A stretch of 64,000 nucleotides of DNA from Bathynomus jamesi (taxonomy: Eukaryota > Arthropoda > Malacostraca > Isopoda > Cirolanidae). The position numbers and the translations under genes were made by a program. The stretch spans positions 1,154,001-1,218,000 of the forward strand of contig JAJOZX010000481.1 in assembly GCA_023014485.1 (NCBI GenBank). The letters run 5' to 3'. The notes beneath the pieces were generated by a model. It was not told where the DNA came from. It was given only the letters and a program-made list of their open reading frames with translations, and made no database searches. Below are positions 1 through 11,528 of the stretch, piece after piece. The number at the start of each line of letters is the position of its first letter. Within the stretch, counting starts at the first letter, position 1.

Positions 1-114
1 CCATGAACGTGTTATAAAGGTGGCTTCAGCATCACGAGCTTCCCGAAATGTTATTGCTCGCATGCGATCTATCAAACGTTGCCTCTCCGAATCACCAATT
101 AATTGAGAAGCCAT
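1..114 (-). CDS. N-terminal fragment of an unidentified ORF, runs off the window
   Basis: Reading leftwards from an ATG at 114-112, 38 codons stay open to the window edge. The peptide is charged, with a predicted helix rich in Arg, Glu and Asp (it begins MASQLIGDSERQRLIDR). I do not recognise the family. In this transposon-rich setting the first helix of a transposase is one possibility, but no catalytic motif is visible. Confidence 0.3.
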   Translation of the reverse strand, partial: MASQLIGDSERQRLIDRMRAITFREARDAEATFITRSW

Positions 115-327
115 TATATTATCACTTTATCAGCTAGAGTAATTTTAATACCTGCAATAAATAAAGAATTTTATATATTTTTATAATCACTAAAAACTAT
201 TTCGATATAAGTAAACATGTAAGCTGCAAATGGGGGGCCTAAGGTTTTTTGGAACCCCTTATAATGAAATTTATTGGCAAGAGAGAAATTCTACAAAGTG
301 CAATATTCCCCTATAATAATAATGCGT

Positions 328-425
328 CTCGGTGGTGTTAGTGGTTAACGTCGCTGCCTACGAATCCATCGGCCCCGAGATTGAGACCTGGTGACGGCAA
401 TCGGCGCCCAGCAAAACCCAGCTGT
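328..425 (+). repeat. tRNA-derived SINE head
   Basis: Contains a box A-like stretch (GGTGTTAGTGGTTAACG, about 334-350) and a degenerate box B-like stretch (GAGATTGAGACC, about 379-390) at tRNA-like spacing. There is no cloverleaf good enough for a functional tRNA. Read as a decayed SINE promoter region. Confidence 0.45.
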
Positions 426-469
426 TCATCCTTCCACACAATAAAAGAAAATGATTGGTAGATAAATGG

Positions 470-645
470 GTACCCTGGGTAGTCTAGTGGTTAAGACACT
501 GGGCTGCTGGTGGGGCGTGGTTCGGATTCCACGTTAAACTGTAGGTCTAAGGTGGAGTGAAAAGCTTGACCTTCGTCAGAATGAACAATTCGGGCGGAAG
601 CTAAACCAAGGTTTACCAAGGGTATTTATCAAAGTAATAAACGAT
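470..645 (+). repeat. tRNA-derived SINE, second family
   Basis: Box A-like TAGTCTAGTGGTT (480-492) and box B-like GGTTCGGATTCC (519-530, one extra base against the consensus) are followed by a non-tRNA body. Body pieces recur elsewhere: AGCTTGACCTT with GGCGGAA is echoed at 28980-29030, and the GGATTCCACG-TAAA-TGTAGGT segment is echoed at about 13720 and 20860. Recurrence at scattered sites supports a dispersed SINE family. Confidence 0.5.
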
Positions 646-1607
646 AGAACTAATTAAACAATAAATAAATAAAGACTGCAATAATAAAGAAATATTAATA
701 CCCGCAATGAAGCTAGTAGTAATACTGTAAAATATAAATCTGATACTATTTCCTCAAAATGTATATACAGTACATTGGTACTTCTCTTAAATCTCCTTTT
801 TAGAGATATCCCAAGTATTACCTCTCCATTTTCCCGACAATGTGACAAGAATGGTTTTATCAGAGTTAAACCCAAGTCTAATTTAATATTAAACTATGGC
901 CAAATCACCGCATTCTGGTCTTCAATCCAACTTCTCATTCTAACTCAACACAGTACGTACTATGTTCTTATTCACTTTCTTTTACGTTTATTACTATTTC
1001 TCCAAATAAAATTAAGTTTTATTTCTTTTTTCTGGAAAAAATTATCAGGATGCACAATCATATTATATTTCTATTGCAGTATGTTTGTAAATTAAGACTG
1101 TCGTCTAGCTAATAATTTGGAAGATTGGTCAGGAGGATATGAAGTTTTGTTTGTTTGAAATGCCACGACAATCATCCACTCGTAATTGATAATGGAGGTA
1201 AGTGATGCAATATAACTCTCATGGTAACGAACAGTTGTATGAACAGGGAGATAACAAGATCAGGCCTTCAGAGTTTCTTTTGGGTAAACAAGACTGCAGT
1301 GATTGCTTTAAAATACAAAATAGAAGTGGATTTGGCGGTTGCGCGATAAGTTTGAATAAAGGTCAAATCATTTTAAGACAAATATTGCAAATATGGGGAA
1401 AAAATACTGCATGGTTATGGAAACGGTTAGGTACTAGAGACTAAATTCTCAAGTAATTGTTTAAAACTGCATTTAAAAATAATTTTTGGTAAAAAATACT
1501 TTGACTGCTTTCAGAAAAATAAGAGCAACACAGACACTATATATCGTTAAGAAGTTTGGAAAGACTGATGGCCAGTTTTCTCATGCATGTTTTGAAATGC
1601 AAGATAA
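646..1607. other. Stretch without a recognisable gene
   Basis: A+T-rich DNA. The short open frames (for example 1202-1444) have no recognisable motif and look fortuitous. It ends at the left target duplication (GGCAT, 1608-1612) of the first gypsy element. Confidence 0.5.
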
Positions 1608-1612
1608 GGCAT

Positions 1613-2030
1613 TGAGGTGACGTGTATGTATATCATTTATATAGTCTAAAAGTCACTGAAGGGAAAAGTCACTAAAAGAAAGCTGAATGGCAACACAAAA
1701 AGATAGACAGCGGACCGCGGTCTGTTCGTTAATTTGGGCTGAACTAACGGCATGTATTTTTATATCGAACTAAATCGTTGGTGCTAAGTTTAATTTGGTG
1801 ATGTTTCTAAAGTGACTAATTTAAGCAGGGAGTTATCTAATTATTATAACAGTTACGGGTAATGTCTATAGCTTCTAAATTAGTAAAGTAGGACTAGTAT
1901 TAGGTCGTTTGTGGGACGCTGCAGCTATGGTAGGCCCTAAAGAAGATTAAATCAAAGCACCTGTAAGTATCTTTATTGTCTATTTAATAACCAAACACCT
2001 AACGGGGTGTAATACCCCCACGTTATTACA
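1613..2030 (+). repeat. 5' LTR of gypsy element 1
   Basis: Matches the 3' LTR at 11529-12089 over most of its length. It lacks a 177-bp segment present in the 3' LTR (11866-12042). The missing segment is bounded by the short repeat TAAG, as expected for a slip-type deletion in this copy. A candidate primer-binding site starts at 2031 (TTTGGCGACCAGGGTGGGA). Confidence 0.8.
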
Positions 2031-2600
2031 TTTGGCGACCAGGGTGGGATTTGGTTTATTGGATTTATTTGGAAAATTGGATGTAACCTAGCCTAGTGTG
2101 GGTCGTTCAATTTGGTTGGCTTGTGTTGGTAAGCTACCGTACTATAGCTTAGGTCTCGCCAGCATAACTCTAATACTAATTCGTACTCAGCCCTAACTTT
2201 AATACTAATTCCTACTATGATAGATCAAATTTAAACCCTACCTAACCTACTTCACGTTATTTGGCCTAAATCGGTTTTGTTTGAGCATGTCGGTGATTGG
2301 TCATATAAGCCCCTACGAACACTCTGGGGAGGACTTCGAAGCTTGTGGCACTAGGGTGAGGTTGTTTTTTGAGGCAAATTTCATTCCTGGTGCTAAGAAA
2401 GCAAAAGCTAGCGCCGAAGGCGCCGAATTTTTTTCTTTTATTCTCATCCTGTTGTAACCTAGCAATTTTACTGTGAAAATAATAATAATTTATTAGCTGA
2501 AGGGGGGGGTGCATCGCCCTTGTCGCCCTCCCCTTCGGTACGCCTCTGTCTGACATAGACTCATTGTTAATGGAGTTTTCTTCTTTTGGCCCTGAAGTAG
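2031..2600 (+). other. Leader and missing gag region of gypsy element 1
   Basis: Between the 5' LTR and the first recognisable reverse-transcriptase codons there are only about 570 bp. No zinc knuckle or capsid-like frame is seen, so gag and the protease have probably been deleted. Confidence 0.5.
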
Positions 2601-4870
2601 GCAAACTAAAAGACCATCAGGTCTGTATAGAGGTAGACCCTAATGTAACTCCAAAATTTTGTAAGGCTCATTGAATTGCACATGCACTGCGGGAAAAGGT
2701 AGATTTAGAAATTGATAGGCTGCTCAAAGATAAAATTATCGAGCCAGTCACACACGCTAAGTGGGTTGCCCCGGTAGTTCCTGTACTAAAACCTGACTAG
2801 TCAGTGCGGTTATGTGGGGATTACCGTTTAACAGCAAATAGAGCAGTTCTAGATTGCTACCCTTTTCCCAAGCCTGACGAATTATTTAGCTCTTGCTAGA
2901 GGTAAATATTTCACAAAACTAGATATGTCCCAAGCCTATGCTCAACTAAGTTTAGATGAAAATTCCAAAGAACTATCATAAATACGGACCGAGGCCTATA
3001 TAAGCAAAATAGGCTATGCTATGGAATAGCATCGGCTCCGGGTATTTTTCAGAGAACAATGGGCCAAGTTCTAGGTCACATTCCGGGTGTACTTTGTTTT
3101 CTAGATGATGTCCTCATTTCAGGTTCATCTAAAAAAGAACACCTAACTAGAATAACTAGTTCTAAAAAGACTCCGGGATGCCGGACTTGAGCTAAAGAAA
3201 GAAGTGTTATTGGGTCACTAATGAGGTTTCATATTTGGGGTTCCGCATAGATGCCTCAGGCATTCGTCCAACGGGGAATAAACTAGAAGCAATAAAAAGT
3301 GCACCATCTCCGCAAAACAGCACACAGTTACAAGCTTATTTAGGTCTCCTAAACTTTTATAGGAAATTTTTGCCTAATGCATCGACTTCCATTGAACCCC
3401 TAAATAAGGTATTACGATCTGAGGAACGGTGGAGATGGGAGAAAACCCAAAAGGAAGCATTTGAGGCTTCAAAGGATGTACTACTAAAGTCCACTCTTCT
3501 AGTAGTTTCAGCAGATAGCAGTTCTTATGGAATTCGGACAGTGTTATCTCACCACATTGATGGTGTAGATAGGCCTATCTGTTTTGCTTCTCGAACACTA
3601 ACAGACTGAAAGGCGATATGCACAATTTGAACGTGAAGCTTTAGCCTTAGTATTTGCAGTAAAGAAATTTAATTTCTATTTATGGGGTCATGAATTCAAA
3701 CTAATTACTGACAATAAGCCTCTTTCAGGTTTATTTTCACCTACTAAAAATATTCCAGTTATGGCCTCAGGTAGGAGTCAACGATGGGCACCGATTCTAC
3801 AAGCCTATAAATTTGACTTAGTACATCGGTCAGGCAAATTTTTAGGTACGGCTGATGCTTTAAGTAGGTTGCCTTTAGAAAATCCAAATGAATGCGTACC
3901 TATACCTACAAAATGGGTTCACTTGTGGAGATTTTGGAATCCACTACAGTAACTGCAGTACAGATAGAGCAATGGACAAAATCAGACCCTATTCTGTCAA
4001 GGGTCATCCATTACTGCTCAGTTGGTTGGCCTACTAGGGTTGAGAGAGAATTACAGCCTTTTTATCAACGTCAGTCTGGGCTCTCAATCCAAAATGGCCA
4101 TCTATTATGGGGCCACAGAGTGATAATTCCGAATGAAGGCAGGTCGAATTTAGTGAAGGAACTTCATGCTGAACACATGGGTGCAACAAAAATGAAAGAG
4201 CTGGCAAGAACTTATTTCTGGTGGCCTGGTTTAGATGGAGAACTCGAATCATTGGTTCGTTCCTGTCAAAACTGCCTAGAGAAGAGAGATCTCCCAAGGA
4301 AAAGTCCACTTCATCCGTGGGAATGGCCTGCTATACCTTGGCATTTGATCATGTTAACTATGCAGGTCCTATAAATAATACCTATTTCCTGGTCATTGTG
4401 GACGCCTACTCTAAGTGGGTGGAGATTTTTCCAACCACTTCCACGACTTCGGGTGTTACTATTCGCTTACTCCGTTGTGTTTCGCTCGATGGGGTTTACC
4501 CATAGTTCTGGTTTCTGACAATGGTACTTGTTTTACTAGCGAGGAATTTCGTTCTTTTGTCCACCTAAATGGCATTAGACACGTCCGGTCTGGTGTTTTT
4601 CACCTGTCTACTAATGGTCTCGCGCAAAACATGGTCCGTACTTTCAAGTCGGCATTGCGTCATTCTCGTGGGGAGGAAATGCGAGTGGTGTTGGATAAAT
4701 TTTTGTTTAAATATCGACTAACACCTCACACAACGACGGGTCCCCCCACTTCTAAACTCATGATTGGCCGGGGAATTCGTTCAGTTTTCAATCTGTTACA
4801 TCCAAACGAAACGTTACAACAAAGTCTTACGCCATCAGGAAAAACAAAAGTTGTACCTAGAGGACAATGA
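2600..4870 (+). pseudogene. pol: Gypsy element 1 pol: RT, RNase H and integrase, broken
   Basis: Reverse-transcriptase sequence begins near 2610, with stops at about 2671 and 2798 and several frame changes. FLDDVL near 3100 is the YxDD-box variant. RNase H follows (about 3480-3900, with DADALSRLPL-type ending GTADALSRLPL). The integrase zinc-binding HHCC segment lies at 4165-4290 and the catalytic core at about 4380-4690, with the Asp residues in VIVDAYSKW and VSDNGTCF. The expected catalytic Glu is replaced: the sequence reads NGLAQNMVRTFK where related elements have NGLAE. The last part of pol, after GTACC at 4853-4857, was pushed to 10576 by the nested element. Confidence 0.8.
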
Positions 4871-5006
4871 TAATGATTATGTTTATGTTTATGTTTTATT
4901 CAAGTGATTACTTATTATGCTTATTCCTTTTTCAGAAGACCGTTGTCATTGTTTGATTTTATATAAATAAATAAATAAATGATTACAAAGAGTTGGTTCT
5001 CATTTA
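4858..5006 (+). repeat. 5' LTR of gypsy element 2
   Basis: 149-bp copy of the repeat also found at 10436-10570. Indels in ATG/TTT and AAAT runs separate the two. The GTACC immediately outside marks its boundary. Confidence 0.75.
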
Positions 5007-5136
5007 TGACAACGGTCTTAGGTACAAATGACTGATTAATTAAATAAATAATAAAATAAGTCTACATACGTGGTAAATTCAAGCAACTGTCAACCACCCC
5101 AACCTAATTAAGCAACTTCAACAAACGCTATCCACA

Positions 5137-6300
5137 ATGCCTGCCGTAGAATGTCCTATCACAGGTTGTACCTAAGTTATGTCACAGCAGACCTGGACCC
5201 AGCCATTGTAGCCGCACTTATAACAGCCCACTGCACGACCCATGTCCCAAGCCCGACAGTCTCTGCAAAGGTTGAGAAAGTAAGACGGCCAACCATTTCG
5301 GCTGCAGGTACCAGTGAAGACTGGGCATATTTTACGTCGCGTTGGACAGATTATGCGGAAGCTACAAAAATCACTGGTAGGGACAAAGTGGTACAACTAC
5401 TTGAATGCTGCGACGATTCACTCCGCAAAGATTTGACAAGATCCGCAGGTGGAAGCCTAACAAACAAAACCGAAGATTAAGTCCTTGCTGCAATCAAGAA
5501 ACTAGCTGTCCGAGAGGAGAACACCATGGTAGCCAGGGTTACCCTACACAATATGCGACAAGACCGCGACGAAACTGTGCGCAGTTTTGGAGCCCGTCTT
5601 CGTGGTCAGGCCGGAGTCTGCAAATTTCTTGTTGAATGCCCAAGCTGCAACAACAACGTAAATTACACTGACCCCATCCTTCGCGACGTCCTTACCCGCG
5701 GAATTGCTGACCCGGAAATACAACTGGAACTCCTCGGCAACAGTAACCAGGAGATGACCCTGGAAGACGTCTTTCAGTTTGTCGAGGCGAAGGAAGCAGG
5801 CAAGCGCTCAGCATCACGACTGCTGGACTCCCATGCCGTGGAGGCCGCAGGCAGCACATACAGGAGAAGTAAGCAAATACCCCCACAAGACAAAAATGCC
5901 CCTTGTTCATATTGTGGTAAAAAAGGACACGGCAGAAGAGCCCCAGTCCACATACGCAAGAAGGATTGCCCTGCGTACAACCACAAATGCAAAATTTGCA
6001 AGCGCGACAGCCATTGGGAATCCGTATGCAGGAGCAAAGACAAGGACAAGAGCCTTTCAGCCACTCCTAATACAGCTGATGAGTGCGAAGGTGCGGTATT
6101 TGATTTTCTCTGCGCCACAAGCAACACTTCCGAGCCACATAAGAAACGAGCAATCGCCCTCGACCATCACATTTACAATGAACTATCGGACATGTGGATC
6201 AAGGAAAACTCACAACCACAGCCACACATCAATCAACCTGACAGTCAGGGCTCTCCCCGAAGACTACGAGGCGCTTGGGGCAACCCTCAATGCCCACCCA
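5137..6300 (+). pseudogene. gag: Gypsy element 2 gag polyprotein, frameshifted
   Basis: The likely start is ATG at 5137 (MPAVECPITG). The frame is broken within 30 codons and resumes at about 5160 (VTADLDPAIVAAL). A capsid-like helical region runs 5280-5800, with another frame change near 5480. Two cysteine-rich knuckles follow at about 5905-6045: CSYCGKKGHG, then CKICKRDSHW with a further Cys. This spacing (CxxC, GH, then CPA, CxxC, H, C) is that of Mag-type Gag nucleocapsid regions. It packages element RNA in the cytoplasmic particle. Confidence 0.7.
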
Positions 6301-6665
6301 AAAACCGTGGTACTGCCTGCCATGGCAGACACAGGCTGTCAGAGCTGCCTCACCGGTATCAAGGTTATCCACCGCCTCGGGCTTCTCCAGTCTGACCTCA
6401 TCCCTGTGACCATGAAGATGCACGCCGCCAACAACAAGGGCATCAAAATCCTTGGCGCAGCCATACTTCGCCTCACTGGCAAGGATGAACAGGGCCAACA
6501 AGTAGAAACGAGACAGGTAACATATGTGACAGATTCTTCTGACAAGTTCTTCATCAGCAGAGAGGCATGCGTTTCACTCGGCATTATCTCGGGAAGATTC
6601 CCTACAGTGGGGAAGTCCAACTGGATCCAGCACAATACTGTAACAACAGTGCCAGCGGACTTGTA
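6140..6665 (+). CDS. Gypsy element 2 aspartic protease domain
   Basis: In the frame open from 5779 to 6666, the segment LPAMADTGCQSCLTG (about 6313-6357) holds the retropepsin active-site triad DTG preceded by small hydrophobic residues. The flanking hydrophobic strands (ILGAAILRLTG, VTYVTDSSDKFF) fit a retropepsin fold. It would cleave Gag-Pol. It overlaps the gag tail in a different frame, which suggests frameshift expression or a later indel. Confidence 0.65.
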
Positions 6666-6679
6666 ACTAACTGTGACTG

Positions 6680-7660
6680 TCCAAGACGCCAACATCCTCC
6701 TCCACCTCCAATCGAGCTACCACTACCCGCTGTTGCGGCGAACCAGCAAAAGCTCAAGGAATACCTGCTGGACTATTACAAATCAAGCACCTTCAACACT
6801 TGTGACCACCAAGCGCTGCCCATGATGGACGGCCCCCCAATGAAATTGATGGTGGACCCCAATGCCAAACCAGTCGCACATCACACCCCCGTCCCAGTAC
6901 CAATCCACTAGCAGGAAGACGTGAAGGCTGGCCTCGACCAAGATGTCAGACTGGTGTCCTTGAACCAGTACCCGTTGGTGAGCCCGTAACCTAGTGTCAC
7001 AGAATGGTGGTGTGCGCCAAAAAGAACGGAAAACCAAGGCGTACCGTTGACTTTCACCCCTCAACGCTCACGCCACCCGAAACACACCACACTCAATCGC
7101 CATTCCCCGGCCAGATCAGTACCGCAAGGCAAAAGAAAACAGTGTTTGATGCATGGAATGGATATCACAGCGTACCAATCTGTGAAGAAGACCGCCACTT
7201 GACCACCTTCATAACGCCCTGGGGTCGCTACCGTTACAAAACCGCTCCCCAGGGTTACATTGCATCTGGTGACGGTTACACAAGAAGGTACGACGAAATT
7301 GTATCGAGCATCCCTAACCATACAAAGTGCATTGACGACGTCTTGCTCTGGTCAGACACAGTGGAGGAGAGCTTCTTCCAGGCCACCCAGTGCTTGACAC
7401 CTGCGGCAGACACGGAATCACACTGAACCCCGACAAGTTTGTGTTCTGTCAGGACAAGGTTGAATTTGCAGGCTTCGAGATCACATCTGACAGTGTCCGA
7501 CCCTGTAAAAAATACCTCCAAGCAATCCTAGAGTTTCCATCTCCAAAGAACATCACCGACGTTCGATCATGGTTCGGGCTCATCAACCAGTGTCGTATGC
7601 CTTCAGCATGGCCAAGAGGATGCAGCCGTTCCGCCTGCTTCTGAAGCAGGAACACCTTTC
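6680..7660 (+). pseudogene. Gypsy element 2 reverse transcriptase, broken
   Basis: RT blocks appear in order: RRTVDFHPSTL-type palm entry (about 7035), KTVFDAWNGYHSVPI (about 7137-7180) with the first catalytic Asp, FITPWGRYRYKTAPQGY (7207-7258), and CIDDVLLW (about 7329-7352), the YxDD box in the variant common in this branch. The frame changes near 7390 and 7600, and the thumb is only partly readable. It copies element RNA to DNA. Confidence 0.75.
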
Positions 7661-8189
7661 AAGTGGGATGACGAATTGGAAACCATCTTCGAAGAATCAA
7701 AGGATTCATCATCACAGAAATAGAGGAGGGCGTTAAAATTTTTGACAAAACCAAGCCCACATGCCTCGCCACAGACTGGTCGAAAACAGGCATCGGCTAC
7801 TGGCTACTTCAGAAACACTGCACCTGTACACGAGTCGAACCCTTCTGCTGCCATACTGGATGGCGTGTCATATGGTCGGCAGTAGATTCACTACCTCAGC
7901 TGAGTCCCGCTATGCACCAGTAGAAGGAGAAGCACTTGCTGTCGCCGATGCCCTTGACAAGGCGAGGTACTTCGTGCTGGGATGCGAAGACCTAATAATT
8001 GCAGTGGACCACAAACCTCTCCTCAAAGTGTTTGGTGACAGATCCCTAGAGGACATATCTAATACACGCCTCAGAAACTTGAAGGAAAAAACCCTCAGGT
8101 ACCGCTTCCGGATGATCCACGTACCAGGCGCGAAACACAAAGCTGCTGACGGGGTGTCACAATACCCCACTGGCGACCCATACCACTGA
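7661..8189 (+). pseudogene. Gypsy element 2 RNase H domain, N-terminus broken
   Basis: Sequence from about 7740 reads as the start of the domain (ATDWSKTGIGYWLLQKHC in one frame, 7764-7815). It continues in another frame from about 7880: SRYAPVEGEALAVADAL holds the catalytic Glu region and IIAVDHKPLLKVFGD the Asp. The domain ends in the connection KAADGVSQYP. It degrades the RNA strand of the hybrid. At least one frameshift lies near 7860. Confidence 0.7.
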
Positions 8190-8303
8190 CACTCCCCGAT
8201 GACGTAGCAGCCATCCATCAACCATGCGAGGGAACGGCGTTCTTCCCCCCCCCCCCCCACCTTCCTAGCCGGCATACGGACATCACTGACAGATGGTAAT
8301 GGC

Positions 8304-9880
8304 ATGGAAGCCTGCGTCATTTCTGCAGCCGCATCAACACTCAACTCGCTGAGCCTGGCATCAGTGACATGGGATCGAGTACGCACCGCCACGACCAGCG
8401 ATGAAGTCATGAATAGTTTAGCCAATGTCATAGAGTCCGGCATTCCTGAATCCCGCCATGCACTCCCTGCACAGCTGCGGGAATATCACCAGTTTCGCGA
8501 CGACCTCCGCACTGTTGACGGCGTGGTAATGTACAGGAGCCGCACGGTTATCCCGCCGGCCCTCAGGCAAGAAGTACTGGCTTCACTCCACTCAGCTCAT
8601 CAAGGTACTTCATCCATGATCTCCAGAGCGGAAGACTCCATTTTCTGGCCTGGCATCACACCAGCCATCACAGCACTACGGGCTAGCTGCAACCACTGCA
8701 ACCGCATGGCACCAACCCAGCCCAGCGCTCCACCCACTCCACCAACATCACCAGAATACCCTTCCAGTGCGTCTGCGCGGACTACTTCCACTACAAAGGA
8801 GTAAACTACTGGTCGTGGTGGACAGATACTCTAACTGGCCCAATAGTAAGAGGTCATCAGATGGTGCTGCTGGACTCATCGCCTGCCTCCGACGGACCTT
8901 CGTCACCTTCGGCATCCCCGACGAACTGGCTTCCGATGGGGGCCCTGAATTTACCGCAGCAGCCACACGGCAGTTCCTCAAAAACTGGGGCGTACACCAC
9001 CGACTCTCATCAGTGGCTTTCCCTCACAGCAACTGTCGGGCAGAAGTTGGTGTCAAGACAACGAAACGCCTAATAACCGACAACACTGGACCAAACGGCG
9101 ACCTCAACACCGAAAACTTTCAACGGGCCATGCTTCAATACAGAAACACGCCGGATAGAGATACAAAACACTCCCCAGCAATGTGTGTATTCGGCCGCCC
9201 TATCCGGGACTTCATTCCAATCCTTCCCGGCCGATATAAACCACACGACACGTGGCGTGAAAACTTGGCCACCCGAGAAGATGCTCTGAGGAACCGCCAC
9301 ATGAGGGGAGCGGAACGCTGGTCAGAGCACACCAAGAGACTCCCACCACTAGCAGTCGGAGACCTTATACGCATCCAGAACCAGGTCGGTCCACACGCCC
9401 GTAAATGGGACAAGACAGGTGTGGTCATCGAAGTCAGGCAGTTTGACCAGTACGTGGTTAGGGTCGATGGATCTGGGAGGGTAACTGTAAGGAACAGGAA
9501 ATTCCTTAAAAAATATGAACCCTTCAGCACACCTGCTCCAAAGATGACCATAGACCAACATTTGAAGAACTTCCTAGCGGTGCCCACCAACAGCCCACCT
9601 GCTGCACCACCTACACCTGCCAGGTCAGCACCAGGACCAAAGACACCCGCTTCACCCCGTAGTCCGACACGGTCCAGCCCACGTTGAACGCAGGCGCCCG
9701 ACCCTGAAGAGACCACACCCCCCACCCAAGAAGACATGTCAACGCCGCCCATCGACATACTACCACCTGCACCCCCTAGGCCAATGGGTACGGCACCCCA
9801 AACTGCAACTCCACTAAGGCGTTCGAACCGTACCAGACGCCCCCCTACCTGGCATGAAGACTACCATATGAATCAAGAAG
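8304..9880 (+). pseudogene. Gypsy element 2 integrase with C-terminal tail, frameshifted
   Basis: The HHCC zinc finger lies at about 8597-8702 (LHSAHQG, then CNHCNRM). The frame changes near 8760-8800. The core then shows the full DDE set: VVDRYSNW (about 8815), ASDGGPEF (about 8932) and [14 protein letters not shown] (about 9037). A GPY/F-like and basic C-terminal domain ([12 protein letters not shown]) follows at about 9405. The frame ends at 9687, but a second frame continues a Pro/Thr-rich tail that ends in RRSNRTRRPPTWHEDY, the usual end of this family, closing near 9883. Confidence 0.75.
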
Positions 9881-9883
9881 AGT

Positions 9884-10435
9884 AACCAATCAAGTATGCT
9901 TTAAATTAAGGGCACTGACAAAATAAGGTTTAGTCTTTATCCGTAAACATACAAATTTTTTTTTTTTTTGCCATATTATCCTTAATAATCTTCTTTATAA
10001 AACTGGCTCAAAGACTTGGGGGAGAGATAGAGTACAGTACACTTTACACTTTACTTACTAAGAACTTTATATTGTGTTCCCAATACAGCTGTAACCTCAT
10101 TACTGTACTATTACTTTTGTCAGGAATACCGTTGTACAACCCTTATTTTAATATATTCAATCTCTCGCTGAACTCTCTAATTGTATTGTAATATGTTTGA
10201 TTGGATATAATGTACTGTATAATTCCATAAGTATTTATATTTTAGTTTCTACAGTATCGTATTCATCATGATGTAATAGCAAAGCCTTATGTTCTCATAT
10301 TACTCTTAAATAAACTAGTATCTATGTTCTATTAAAGTACTATAGTGTATTCACTTTATAAAACAATATAAGTCTTCGCACTACTGTACTGCAATTACCT
10401 CATATCACATCTAGTATCAAAGACTTGGGAGGAGA
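9884..10435 (+). other. 3' untranslated region of gypsy element 2
   Basis: A+T-rich stretch between the end of pol and the 3' LTR. It holds a second PPT-like motif at about 10008 (AAAGACTTGGGGGAGAGATAG) that resembles the true polypurine tract at 10416-10440. This suggests a partial internal duplication. No coding signal is seen. Confidence 0.5.
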
Positions 10436-10570
10436 TAGAGGACAATGATTATGTTTATGTTTGTTTTATTCAAGTGATTACTTATTATGCTTATTCCTTT
10501 TTCAGAAGACCATTGTCATTGTTTGACTTTATATAAATAAATAAATGATTACAGAGTTGGTTCTCATTTA
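10436..10570 (+). repeat. 3' LTR of gypsy element 2
   Basis: 135-bp partner of the LTR at 4858-5006, immediately followed by the GTACC duplication at 10571-10575. Confidence 0.75.
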
Positions 10571-10575
10571 GTACC

Positions 10576-10690
10576 ATGACACATGGTCGTGCTATTAAAC
10601 GCCATCAGGACCAGATATGGGAACGTGAATTGCAGGATGACCAGAGTCTTCCGGAAGAGAGACCCGATCCTCTGGAAAATGGTTCAATTC
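10576..10690 (+). pseudogene. Displaced C-terminal end of gypsy element 1 pol
   Basis: Directly after the target duplication the sequence encodes MTHGRAIKRHQDQIWERE, the chromatin-reader/IKRH-type end of a gypsy integrase, followed by an acidic Pro-rich tail. This is the part of element 1 that was separated from 4857 by insertion of element 2. Confidence 0.65.
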
Positions 10691-11480
10691 GCCCGCCTAT
10701 GCAGGTTGCATAGGCGGGTACTTCCAAAAAAGTACCAAATTAATAAAGTTAAATAATTATCCACTGTTCTCTGAACATGACTATCATAATACCTTGCCAA
10801 CAGGACAAGTTGCTTAATGGTTGCTCTATCAGTTGTTTCATCAATAATTAGTGAAAATTTAATGTTCTTTAACTGAGAAACAAGATTGTTAAAGTAAGTA
10901 TCACCAATAATACTGCGAAAAATACCTGTTCCTTTGGTTCTTGCACATTTAATGTCCATCAATTTTAGAGTCTGAACATGCATTCGAAATAAGGCCAGGC
11001 AAGTGATCCAGTATTGCAATCGGTAAATTATGCTCTGCAATAAAGGTACATAGTTTTGACTCTGATGCAGCTACTTGAGTTTTCGCTTTTCATTCATTAT
11101 CTAAAGGGGTTTCATTTATTAGTAGAGAAAAAGCACAATTTTGAAGACTAGAACACTAACGTACCACAATGCTGCCACTGCTAACAGAAGTTCAGAACTG
11201 ACAAATGAGACCGTGAGACGACGTGACCGTGAGCACGGTGAGCGTCAGATTTTCGAACGATGCTAAACGTCACTAAAGTAGTGACTAAAAAGCACTAAAA
11301 AGGCTGTTTGGAGAAGTTGTAAGCTATAGTGAACTGTCTAACATTCGATCGCTTCTGTATAAAGTCATAGTAGTACATCGCTTAATAAAATGTTCAAATA
11401 GTACCAAATTTCATGAAAGTCGTACCAAAGGGGTAAAACGTATCAAATTTGTTACGTTAGTACCAATTTTGGCAGCCCTG
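10684..11480 (-). pseudogene. hAT-type transposase fragment
   Basis: On the minus strand about 120 residues include IKFSLIIDETTDRATIKQL, the Asp-containing block of hAT transposases of the type with a KFSLIIDESTD signature. An upstream piece resembles the AEHNLPI block of the same family, at about 11085-11020. The sequence at 11456-11476 reads, on the minus strand, CAGGGCTGCCAAAATTGGTAC, a plausible hAT terminus. The left end at about 10692-10715 is a perfect 11-bp hairpin (CCCGCCTATGC and its complement). Both ends are uncertain. Confidence 0.55.
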
Positions 11481-11528
11481 GTCCAGGGTCTCTCATCCCC
11501 CTGACAGACTAAACTTGTTGGGGAGGAG

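Larger units (their letters stand above)
4858..10570 (+). mobile_element. Ty3/gypsy LTR retrotransposon 2 (Mag-like), nested in element 1
   Basis: Short LTRs of 149 bp (4858-5006) and 135 bp (10436-10570) share TAGAGGACAATG at their start and GTTGGTTCTCATTTA at their end. They are flanked by the 5-bp duplication GTACC (4853-4857 and 10571-10575). A polypurine tract (GGGAGGAGATAGAGG) overlaps the start of the 3' LTR. Inside are gag with CCHC-like knuckles, aspartic protease (DTG), RT, RNase H and integrase in order. Very short LTRs and this Gag/Pol layout fit the Mag branch of Ty3/gypsy. Several frame changes mean this copy is not intact. Confidence 0.85.
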
